A stretch of 6,570 nt of DNA from Anaerolineae bacterium (GTDB lineage: Bacteria; Chloroflexota; Anaerolineae; Anaerolineales; E44-bin32), in assembly GCA_030598885.1 (NCBI GenBank), contig JAUVOZ010000115.1, positions 1 through 6,570 on the forward strand. Direction: 5' to 3'. This document shows, piece by piece, positions 1 through 5,765 of this stretch; within the stretch, counting starts at the first letter, position 1; each line of letters starts with the position of its first letter. The translations under genes were made by a program, and so were the position numbers. The notes beneath the pieces were generated by a model, which saw nothing but the letters and a program-made list of their open reading frames with translations, ran no database searches and was not told the origin of the DNA.

Positions 1-681
1 CTTTACAATCGGATCGGAATAAATGAGACCTGAGTAGTCCACGACCTGGTATTTCAGCTTGACCCACAGAATACCGCTAGAGGTCGAAGGATCGGTCACA
101 TGCAAATTAGTGACAGTGATGTCTTCGTAGCAATCGCCGATCGGACCGGGTGTGGGGTCCAACGTGCCACCCGAGATTTCCGGTTCTTCATCATCCGTCG
201 GCGTGGGGGTTGACGTCGGCGGTTTTGGTTTCTTGGTCGGCCTCTTGGTCGAGGTTTTTGTAGGTATAGAGGTCCTCGTGCGGGTTGGTGTCGGAGTAAG
301 TGTAGGTGTGGGTGTATCGGTCGGAGTAAGGGTTGGGGTCGGCGTGGGAGTGTAAGGAGGTTCACCCTGAAAATTTCGAGCTGTTGCAGTTGAGACTGGT
401 GAATTCAACGATAACTTGAATTTTTCCGACTGATTCTCCGCCTCGCTTGGCGACAGACCGTGGTCTCGCAAAACATCACTAATGATCGAGAGATAAAACC
501 TTCCCAGAGGACTGCTCAGCTTATCCGGTCCGTAATCAGCCCCCAGCCGTGAACTAAAGCCGAGCGAAAAAGGGAGGGACTCGGCGACTCCCGAGTTTAA
601 TATGAACGCGGCAGAAATCCATATCACTAATAGGACGATGAAGACGGCAAACGCGCCTAACAACCACCGCCGCCCAGTCAT
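1..681 (-). CDS. Membrane-anchored Thr-Pro-rich surface protein, C-terminus cut by the window edge
   Basis: The reading frame is open from an ATG at 681 to base 1, giving 227 residues without a stop, so the gene continues outside the window. Residues 1-4 are short and basic (TGRR), and residues 6-28 form one hydrophobic segment, either a signal anchor or an uncleaved signal peptide. Residues 29-107 are a polar, probably extracytoplasmic stretch. Residues 108-164 are a Thr-Pro linker that becomes Lys/Arg-rich in its second half. From about residue 183 a new folded domain seems to start (CYEDITVTNL, then alternating hydrophobic residues), plausibly a beta-sandwich, but too little is visible to name it. 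An in-frame stop at 715-717 limits the N-terminus. A GAGGAGG at 694-700 lies 12 bases before the ATG, a long spacing. The role is unknown; a cell-surface or extracellular protein is the inference. Confidence 0.75.
   Translation of the reverse strand, partial: MTGRRWLLGAFAVFIVLLVIWISAAFILNSGVAESLPFSLGFSSRLGADYGPDKLSSPLGRFYLSIISDVLRDHGLSPSEAENQSEKFKLSLNSPVSTATARNFQGEPPYTPTPTPTLTPTDTPTPTLTPTPTRTRTSIPTKTSTKRPTKKPKPPTSTPTPTDDEEPEISGGTLDPTPGPIGDCYEDITVTNLHVTDPSTSSGILWVKLKYQVVDYSGLIYSDPIVK
190..360 (-). repeat. Low-complexity Thr-Pro codon repeat
   Basis: This stretch encodes residues 108-164 of the surface protein, where TP and TPT units alternate (for example TPTPTPTLTPT), followed by a Thr/Lys/Arg/Pro part. 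On the plus strand it reads as GGTGTNGG-like GT-rich DNA. Such linkers commonly join a membrane anchor to an exposed domain. The repeat is imperfect and uses mixed codons, so it is a protein-level repeat and not a recent tandem duplication. Confidence 0.85.
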
Positions 682-760
682 AGTGCTTGCTTGCCTCCTC
701 CATATGAGGTTCAATCAAGTCAATGTTGCATGCCCCCGCCACGCATTCAACAAAATTCGG

Positions 761-796
761 CTATGGATTTATAAGCTTGGATGTCCATAGGGTCGA
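761..796 (-). promoter_or_regulatory. Candidate promoter of the Thr-Pro protein gene, overlapped by a 7-bp dyad
   Basis: On the minus strand TCGACC (791-796, four of six matches to the -35 consensus) lies 17 bases before TATAAA (768-773, five of six matches to the -10). Transcription would begin near 761, leaving about 80 bases of leader. An inverted repeat CTATGGA (761-767) / TCCATAG (784-790) frames the -10 element. One arm follows the -35 directly and the other fills the space between the -10 and the expected start, so it could be an operator. The same bases could instead form a leader hairpin if transcription starts further upstream. Confidence 0.35.
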
Positions 797-819
797 AAAA
801 CGCTTAAATCTGTGGTGAA

Positions 820-828
820 AGTATAACA
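820..828 (-). promoter_or_regulatory. Alternative extended -10 promoter
   Basis: On the minus strand TGTTATACT combines a TGn extension (826-828) with TATACT (820-825). No convincing -35 lies 16-18 bases upstream, which an extended -10 can tolerate. It would give a leader of about 130 bases to the Thr-Pro protein gene and would place the 761-790 dyad inside the transcript. Confidence 0.25.
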
Positions 829-960
829 GACTGCACTGAAAAAATCCCTGGCGCGAGAAAGGAAATGGAGCTGGTGATCTCAGCCGGTCCTTAATCCGCT
901 TTTAGACGGGATCGCCGGTAAAGTGAGATGTGAGGTGTATATGGTGAAGCTGGATTTAAG

Positions 961-988
961 AAAAAAAGAGGGTGACTACAACTCCCCC
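961..988 (-). terminator. Candidate intrinsic terminator after the cyclase gene
   Basis: Reading the minus strand from 988, GGGGG (984-988) can pair with CCCTC (968-972), including one G-U pair, and seven T follow (961-967). The stem is short, but its position 34 bases beyond the cyclase stop codon and its T tract fit a terminator. The rest of the 340-base gap (682-1021) holds candidate promoter elements and no supported gene. Confidence 0.4.
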
Positions 989-1021
989 AATGGCCGCAGT
1001 AAAAGATTAAGATGACTCTAA

Positions 1022-2965
1022 TCAATCTTTGCCGATCTGCCAATGGACCGTTGCGCTCTCCTGAATATCAGAACAATCGACCAAGCGGGTCCAACGACCA
1101 GTCACCTCGTAGACCATAACCTCCTGGCGTTTGCCACGCAATTGCGCTCGGCCACAACGACCGAACTCGAATTGTTTACGTGTTTTATCCAGGTAGTTAT
1201 AGGTATCTTCGCTGATCATGAGATTACCACTGCCCGCTTCACGGGTGATCTGCTGGATTCTTTGAGCTGTATTTACCGTATCGCCTATTACAGTGTAATG
1301 CAACCGATCACTAGTTCCTAATCCCCCGGCGATGACTTCACCAGTCGATATACCGATTCCAACTTCCAAAGCCGGCAGCCAATTTGAGCTGCGAAGCTCT
1401 TTTACTCTCTTGACGAAATCCTGGATCTCAAGTGCAGCGTGAGTAGCCTGGAGCGCACTAACTTGAGGTGGAACCCGGCGGGGAAGGATGCCAAAGAAAG
1501 CCATGATCGCGTCGCCATCAAATTTGTTCACTACACCGCCATGTCGGGCGACGATGGGCACAATTCCAGAAAAGTATTCGTTCAAAGTCCGCATCACTTC
1601 TTCCGGTTCGGCTTCTTCGGCCATTGAAGTGAAGCCTCGCAGATCAACGAAAAGGATGGTCGCCTTTGCCGTCTGTCCTTCAAGCAACACCCCTCCCTTA
1701 GCCAGCGAACCGCGCAGTTGCTCACGTACTTCAGGTGTGACTGCTCGGCCAAGTAGATCACGGTAAACCGCTCCCTCCCGCAATCCGTCAACCATGCTGT
1801 TAAAAGTCCGAGCTAACACGCCAACCTCATCCCTCCCCTTCTCCTTCACATGGGTATCCAGGTTGCCTATGGCAACCTGAGCTGATGCGTCGGCAATGTC
1901 GACTAATGGTTGAGTGATCGTATTAGAAATCAGCAAGCCGGTAAATACAATCAATACCAGGGCTACAGCACCAATCTGTATCACCAATGTCGCTCGTTCC
2001 TGATACTCGCGGTACACCTGGTCAGGATCATCGCCTCGAAGCAACGAAATACCGATCACCCCCACTTCCTCGGACCCCCGCCGAACTTGGAATGGGGTAA
2101 GAACCTCACCATAGACATGCATAGCGACTTCTATCGTGCGATAGGGACCACCTTCACCTTCTGGTGATTGCGCGGCTAGTATGATTTCCGAAGACAGGGT
2201 CAGTCCGGGTGGATCCCATGTCTCCTCGGATTTAAATGTTGAACTCATGAGCTGCTGGGTATTGACATCATACACAGAGACCTCAGCCCGAGCATCTTCG
2301 CTTAGGCGGTCGATTAGGTTATCCAAGTATTCCCCAACCAGCACGGCGCCGAAAATAGTACCTTCCTCATTGACCATAGGTCCAGCGACAAATAAGACGA
2401 ATTCCTCTTCCTCGCCAAGGCGTATGCTGTGCAAACCCGCTTGTTTGTTCCCAATAGGATCTTCGTTATCTCCTGCTTGAGAATCGAGGCCTAGAACACG
2501 CTGTACAAACGGCCAATCCTGGTAATACCCCTCTCCACGCAGAATGACATAATCCCCCTGAGGAGCACCAGGACTACTGCGCCTAGCGGCGAGCAAACTA
2601 GTCCCTTGGCGATCGAGTAATACGGCCACATCGACGTCGGTGTTAAACACCAGGCTCAGAACCCGTTCGCGCAGATCCTCCGCGTCACTGAGAGCAACCG
2701 CTTCGGGCACACCCTCTGTATTGGCAATAGCCCGTTCAATCTCAAGCAACCTCTCCTCAACCCGAACCACCTCGTCAGCAGCCTGTTGGCCACTATCAAT
2801 CAACTGGCGTAGAAAACGGACCTTCTCCGCCTCGCCAAGAAACTGGTTCACAATTACTGTGGCGACCAGACCTAGCACAAGAGCTAAAAACATGAAGGGT
2901 AGAGTGATTTTCCAACGTAGACTAAAGCGTACGCGGGGTTGATCAGATGACGAGGTTGTACTCAT
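1022..2965 (-). CDS. Receptor-type class IIIb adenylate cyclase (extracellular sensor, HAMP, cyclase)
   Basis: This 647-residue membrane protein should convert ATP to cyclic AMP in response to an external signal. Membrane segments lie at about 19-41 and 326-347. The roughly 285 residues between them form an extracytoplasmic region whose size and layout suit a Cache-type sensor. A HAMP linker follows at about 348-400, with Pro353 and DEVGVLARTFNSM at 379-391. The catalytic domain covers about 434-620. Metal-binding Asp441 is in FVDLRGFT, and Asp485 is in NKFDGDAIMAFFG. Lys481 and Thr558 occupy the two base-recognition positions, and Asn565 and Arg569 the transition-state positions. Thr in place of Asp at the second base position is the class IIIb pattern, so ATP is favoured over GTP. 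All catalytic residues are present. The ATG at 2965 has only a weak ribosome site (AAGAGA). The gene begins 30 bases after the tail-anchored protein gene and is probably co-transcribed with it. The ligand is unknown. Confidence 0.93.
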   Translation of the reverse strand: MSTTSSSDQPRVRFSLRWKITLPFMFLALVLGLVATVIVNQFLGEAEKVRFLRQLIDSGQQAADEVVRVEERLLEIERAIANTEGVPEAVALSDAEDLRERVLSLVFNTDVDVAVLLDRQGTSLLAARRSSPGAPQGDYVILRGEGYYQDWPFVQRVLGLDSQAGDNEDPIGNKQAGLHSIRLGEEEEFVLFVAGPMVNEEGTIFGAVLVGEYLDNLIDRLSEDARAEVSVYDVNTQQLMSSTFKSEETWDPPGLTLSSEIILAAQSPEGEGGPYRTIEVAMHVYGEVLTPFQVRRGSEEVGVIGISLLRGDDPDQVYREYQERATLVIQIGAVALVLIVFTGLLISNTITQPLVDIADASAQVAIGNLDTHVKEKGRDEVGVLARTFNSMVDGLREGAVYRDLLGRAVTPEVREQLRGSLAKGGVLLEGQTAKATILFVDLRGFTSMAEEAEPEEVMRTLNEYFSGIVPIVARHGGVVNKFDGDAIMAFFGILPRRVPPQVSALQATHAALEIQDFVKRVKELRSSNWLPALEVGIGISTGEVIAGGLGTSDRLHYTVIGDTVNTAQRIQQITREAGSGNLMISEDTYNYLDKTRKQFEFGRCGRAQLRGKRQEVMVYEVTGRWTRLVDCSDIQESATVHWQIGKD

Positions 2966-2995
2966 TTCCGATTGGTCTCTTTTACTCAGATACTT

Positions 2996-3220
2996 TTACC
3001 GCAGGAAAAAGGATATAACAATCAACAGAATTATTGATGACCCGGCGAGTACGCCTATGCGCTTTAGATCCTTGACCACATAGCTGTAATCAGGATCGAA
3101 ATCATACGATCCTTGAAGAGAACCAAGCGGTTGCTTCACCCTGGTTGACGCCGCTGCTCTCAGCGTATCAGGAGGTATATTTGGTCGCCGATCTCGTTTT
3201 CTACGACGTCTTTTACTCAT
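2996..3220 (-). CDS. Small tail-anchored membrane protein, conserved hypothetical
   Basis: The protein has 74 residues. It starts with a very basic tail (SKRRRRKRDRR), continues through a polar middle, has a short conserved-looking patch (DFDPDYSYVVKDLKRIGVLAG, about 40-60), and ends in one hydrophobic helix (about 56-73) closing with FFLR. The membrane segment at the extreme C-terminus and no signal peptide suggest a tail-anchored protein with a cytoplasmic basic domain. From memory, small proteins ending in DYSYV-KDL-RI-LAG plus a membrane helix recur in Chloroflexota, but I know no function for them. The ATG at 3220 is preferred over the in-frame TTG at 3223 because GAGGG (3226-3230) lies five bases before it. 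The cyclase gene starts 30 bases after the stop. The basic region might contact nucleic acid or acidic lipid; this is speculation. Confidence 0.8.
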   Translation of the reverse strand: MSKRRRRKRDRRPNIPPDTLRAAASTRVKQPLGSLQGSYDFDPDYSYVVKDLKRIGVLAGSSIILLIVISFFLR

Positions 3221-3235
3221 CAAGTCCCTCGATAC

Positions 3236-3260
3236 AAAAACCAGAGCCAGTTGTGGCTCC
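3236..3260 (-). terminator. Candidate intrinsic terminator between sortase and tail-anchored gene
   Basis: On the minus strand GAGCCA (3254-3259) and TGGCTC (3244-3249) form a perfect 6-bp stem with a four-base loop, extendable by one G-U pair. The stem is followed by GG and five T (3236-3240). It lies about 50 bases past the sortase stop and ends only six bases before the GAGGG ribosome site of the next gene. It could therefore end the sortase transcript or act as a partial, attenuator-like terminator before the tail-anchored and cyclase genes. Confidence 0.5.
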
Positions 3261-3310
3261 CCTCAAGCACTTCGTACCGCTCTTGAACTATAAATAAATC
3301 AACCGCAGAT

Positions 3311-4240
3311 CTATCCACTTACCAATTCGCCAAATACCACAATCCGCTGGTTGTCAACCATGTAAGGATAACATGAAATGAGGGTGATCGTGGGTTTAGC
3401 CGTTGGTTCCATCACATCCACCTCAGTCGGCTCCACAATCCGTAGTCCAGTGACCCGATAGAGGTATTGCCTTGTGGCGGTATACACATGAATTTCATCG
3501 CCTGGCTTAAGTTTATCGAGATCACGGAACAACTCACCGAAAATATCATTATGGGCTGAGAGAATCAAGTTGCCGACTTGACCAGGATCAGCGCTGCCAA
3601 TGTGTTGGCCCACCCCTCGCTTGAGTGTTTCCCATCCATCTCCCTGAACTACCGGGGCTGAGGCATTCCATAAGGCGGGGATAAAAATATCACGCGCTTG
3701 CTCAGGTCCGGGAGAAGGGATAGCCACTGCTGGTATAGATTGAACCAATGGACGCAGGTTCTCAGGGATTTCCGCTTCGTTCGGTTGGGCACCACCGGGT
3801 GAAGTTGGCGGTGTGTGACCAGATGGCAAAACCGCAGCAGTGATTAACGGGGTTGGTGTTGGTGTCATGCCTCCAATCGCAGCCGCCACCTCCCGGTTGA
3901 GTTCTTGTAGGGCTCCAACACCGTTAAACAAGATAAAAGCCAGTCCGATTACAGCTCCAATCTCAATTAATAGAAGTAGGCGGTTAAACACTGATCGCAA
4001 GATACCGCTTTGCTTGGTGGGAGATTTATCCGGAGAAGCATCTTCTTGGATATCCGACACTGCGCGGAAGTCGTTGGTTTGCGAGATTGGAACCGATTCC
4101 TGCCGTAGCCGTAAGGCGCGACCACTACGTTTAAACTGACGAAGACGCGCGTCGCGCGCTTCAAGCTTCTTACGAGCTAGAAGCGCCTCAAGCTCCTCAA
4201 TCGCCAGTTCTTCAGCCGGTCTACGGTCTCTTGCCATCAT
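3311..4240 (-). CDS. Membrane-anchored sortase with long cytoplasmic N-terminal extension
   Basis: The protein has 309 residues and belongs to the sortase family, cysteine transpeptidases that cleave a sorting signal and join the protein to the envelope or to another protein. The catalytic triad is visible: His230 in LSAHND, Cys290 in TLISC, and Arg299 in NQRIVV. The TLxxC-type motif, with KPGDEIHVYT and YRVTG strands before it, marks the family; the short domain looks closest to class D/E-type enzymes. The domain covers about 183-309. A membrane helix lies at about 87-106, then a short Thr-Pro linker (126-131) and a Pro-rich spacer to about 180. Residues 1-86, predicted cytoplasmic, are unusually long and charged, with probable coiled coil at 8-48. 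Two adjacent ATG codons (4240 and 4237) follow GAAGG almost directly; an upstream stop at 4244-4246 excludes a longer form. No LPxTG-like substrate is visible in this window. Confidence 0.9.
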   Translation of the reverse strand: MMARDRRPAEELAIEELEALLARKKLEARDARLRQFKRSGRALRLRQESVPISQTNDFRAVSDIQEDASPDKSPTKQSGILRSVFNRLLLLIEIGAVIGLAFILFNGVGALQELNREVAAAIGGMTPTPTPLITAAVLPSGHTPPTSPGGAQPNEAEIPENLRPLVQSIPAVAIPSPGPEQARDIFIPALWNASAPVVQGDGWETLKRGVGQHIGSADPGQVGNLILSAHNDIFGELFRDLDKLKPGDEIHVYTATRQYLYRVTGLRIVEPTEVDVMEPTAKPTITLISCYPYMVDNQRIVVFGELVSG

Positions 4241-4298
4241 CCTTCAACTGTCGCATCACAACCCAAAACGTAGGTGCAGGATTAGTGCCATGACCTGG

Positions 4299-4312
4299 CG
4301 GGATTATACCCG
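4299..4312 (-). promoter_or_regulatory. Candidate sortase promoter: perfect -10 inside a small dyad
   Basis: On the minus strand a consensus TATAAT (4303-4308) is framed by CGGG and CCCG, giving a dyad with four-base arms centred on the -10 element. Transcription would start near 4296, about 56 bases before the sortase ATG. No good -35 is seen 16-18 bases upstream (GGTCCC or similar), so an activator or a non-standard -35 may be needed. The arms could also be chance. Confidence 0.4.
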
Positions 4313-4383
4313 AAAGCCGTTTAAGGGACCGCTAGAATGTCACCAGAAAAGAAGAAATCAGGTCTTGCGTGAAGCTGAATACA

Positions 4384-4415
4384 CACAGCCCGTGCCACTA
4401 CTGGAACGGGCTGTG
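4384..4415 (-). terminator. Perfect 10-bp hairpin between the helical protein and sortase genes
   Basis: CACAGCCCGT (4384-4393) and ACGGGCTGTG (4406-4415) are exact inverted repeats around a 12-base loop, which can itself pair CCA with TGG. The hairpin lies about 90 bases after the stop of the helical protein gene and about 75 bases before the candidate sortase promoter, where a terminator would fit. Neither strand has a clear T tract after the stem, so it may be a U-less terminator, an RNA-stability structure, or a protein-binding dyad. The rest of 4241-4504 shows no gene. Confidence 0.4.
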
Positions 4416-4504
4416 AAAGAGTCATTTCCCCGATCGACCGTACATTTATAATCGCTTGGTTACTGCCCTCCGCTTATGCTGGTAGCGAAACTCTATTAGC
4501 AAAT

Positions 4505-4846
4505 TCAACCCAATAAATCACCTGCAGCACCGTTCTCCAACATTCGTAGGCGCACTACCAGCCTTTCCGCCAACTCTTTTGCCGTATTCAGCCGCTTGAG
4601 GTGTCCCTCGGTCCCTACCCCTAGACTGTCCCGAATGCCGATTAACTGGGGGACAAGTACTTTATCGATATATTGAAGTGAAGCGCCAACATCAGCGAAA
4701 CCCTTCTCATGGGAGTATTCTAGCATGGATAGGAAACCCGCCATATCTTCAGTCGTATCTTTCAAGGCAGTATCAATATCTGTCGCTGATTTAAGCATCT
4801 CAGCTAACCTCTCAGCGATATCCATAGTCTCTTGGAATGTGATCAT
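4505..4846 (-). CDS. Small all-helical protein of unknown function
   Basis: The protein has 113 residues and I do not recognise its family. It has no signal peptide, membrane segment or cysteine. It reads as several amphipathic helices: about 1-22 (QETMDIAERLAEMLKSA), 23-49, 56-74 (DVGASLQYIDKVLVPQLIGI) and 82-104 (HLKRLNTAKELAERLVVRLRML), with a Gly-containing turn at GVGTEG and a Gly-Ala-rich end. Heptad-like spacing of Leu and Ile suggests a helical bundle or a coiled-coil partner protein. The start at ATG 4846 is chosen because AGGAG (4857-4861) stands ten bases before it; an in-frame TTG at 4879 would add 11 residues (SRLFFRSGTG region) but falls next to the candidate -10. It stands alone, 130 bases after the nitroreductase start-to-stop unit and 264 bases before the sortase. 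Acidic and basic residues are mixed; location is probably cytoplasmic. Confidence 0.7.
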   Translation of the reverse strand: MITFQETMDIAERLAEMLKSATDIDTALKDTTEDMAGFLSMLEYSHEKGFADVGASLQYIDKVLVPQLIGIRDSLGVGTEGHLKRLNTAKELAERLVVRLRMLENGAAGDLLG

Positions 4847-4856
4847 GCCAGTTCCA

Positions 4857-4861
4857 CTCCT
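4857..4861 (-). promoter_or_regulatory. Ribosome binding site deciding the helical protein start
   Basis: AGGAG on the minus strand lies ten bases upstream of ATG 4846. It supports this start over the in-frame TTG at 4879, which has no comparable site. Confidence 0.6.
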
Positions 4862-4883
4862 GAAAAATAACCTGCTCAAACCA

Positions 4884-4889
4884 AGTATA
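4884..4889 (-). promoter_or_regulatory. Weak candidate -10 element for the helical protein gene
   Basis: TATACT on the minus strand matches five of six -10 bases and would place the transcript start near 4877, about 30 bases before ATG 4846. The best -35-like sequence, TTACCG (4909-4914), is 19 bases away, so the assignment is weak. Confidence 0.22.
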
Positions 4890-4976
4890 CCTCGGATGGG
4901 ATGCTCACCGGTAACTTATCCAGCAAAATGTCTCATCCCTTCGGTTCCTAATAGCCGGCAGAGTTATGTTACCCAG

Positions 4977-5663
4977 TTACTGAGGGTGGCCAACCGGGAT
5001 CAGGTAAAGCGGCTCGTGATCAGATGGCAGGTCGAGTACGGTTTGAACACGACTGTCCTCGAAAGCACCTATCAGAACCGCACCCAGGTTTAACGATACA
5101 GCTTGTAGAAGAATATTTTGTGCAGCGTGACCTGCTTCCAGGTGGACATAGCGCGGTGAGCGAGCTCTTCCATACCTGACCTCGATGCGGGCATATATCG
5201 CGGTAATGACAACTGTCAAAGGTGCCTGAAGGATAGCCTCCTGGTTTAATGCCGCCCGGTAAAGATCTTGACGCAAATCGCCCTCAATTAATGTTTTCAA
5301 CGCATGGGTTTGGACATCGTAGTGGAAGACACCCTCCTGTGTGAGAACATACAACTCAAGAGGATAAAGAGCACCGGCTGAAGGAGCTGTCCGAAATCCA
5401 CGAGGGTCTGTGATACCCTGTGCAGCCCAAAGCAGTTGCGAGATCTCATTGATGCTCAATGTATCAGATGAGAATTCCCGCACCGATCTGCGTCGCAACA
5501 GGGTTTCCTCAAGTGAAACCGGTCCTTCGGTGCGCGGTTTGGGGAGTGATGTAACCATGGCAACATTGACCTCAGTTGGTGTGTGCTCAGGGGAATTGAC
5601 AATGCCACATGCAGACGAACCTATCACCATCCCCACGAGCATGAATACGAACATGGATCTCAT
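4977..5663 (-). CDS. Lipoprotein-type SagB-like nitroreductase (FMN oxidoreductase)
   Basis: The protein has 228 residues. Residues 1-19 form a lipoprotein signal (hydrophobic 4-15, then GSSAC with Cys19 as the predicted lipidated residue), and a polar linker runs to about residue 48. The rest is a nitroreductase-fold domain close to the SagB/ThcOx dehydrogenase group, which uses FMN. Visible signatures are RRRSVREF (57-64, phosphate-binding Arg/Ser start), PSAGALYPLELYV (94-106), the HLEAGHAAQN helix (174-183), LGAVLIGAF (193-201) and the terminal YLIPVGHP. SagB itself oxidises peptide azolines during thiazole/oxazole peptide synthesis, but no cyclodehydratase or precursor peptide gene is nearby, so the substrate is unknown. 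The domain looks complete. ATG 5663 lacks a good ribosome site; the next ATG (5654) would shorten the signal by three residues. The hpt stop lies 102 bases upstream. Confidence 0.87.
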   Translation of the reverse strand: MRSMFVFMLVGMVIGSSACGIVNSPEHTPTEVNVAMVTSLPKPRTEGPVSLEETLLRRRSVREFSSDTLSINEISQLLWAAQGITDPRGFRTAPSAGALYPLELYVLTQEGVFHYDVQTHALKTLIEGDLRQDLYRAALNQEAILQAPLTVVITAIYARIEVRYGRARSPRYVHLEAGHAAQNILLQAVSLNLGAVLIGAFEDSRVQTVLDLPSDHEPLYLIPVGHPQ

Positions 5664-5765
5664 GATGGGCCATTAAGGAGACGTTTAACGCTCATCTTTT
5701 CCGTCAATTACCAACCCGATAGGTAAAAATGAATGAAACTTATTCGCTATGAGGGCTCGGACCGC

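Noticed and set aside
152..355. Plus-strand open frame rich in Val and Gly
   Set aside because: It is the antisense of the Thr-Pro codon repeat; the low-complexity GV pattern follows directly from that repeat, and the minus frame has an anchor and a domain.
190..360. CRISPR array or tandem DNA repeat
   Set aside because: There are no regular repeat and spacer units; the periodicity comes from Thr and Pro codons.
1488..1766. Several plus-strand and alternative-frame open frames inside the cyclase gene
   Set aside because: The cyclase frame carries an uninterrupted set of catalytic motifs, so these are shadows.
4847..4879. TTG start that would lengthen the helical protein by 11 residues
   Set aside because: ATG 4846 has AGGAG ten bases upstream, and the TTG falls almost on the likely transcript start.
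4725..5093. Plus-strand open frame of 122 codons
   Set aside because: It is antisense to the ends of two better-supported minus-strand genes and its protein shows no family features.
5664..5765. Promoter for the nitroreductase based on TTGACG on the minus strand
   Set aside because: No acceptable -10 lies 15-19 bases downstream of it; the gap holds no other clear signal.
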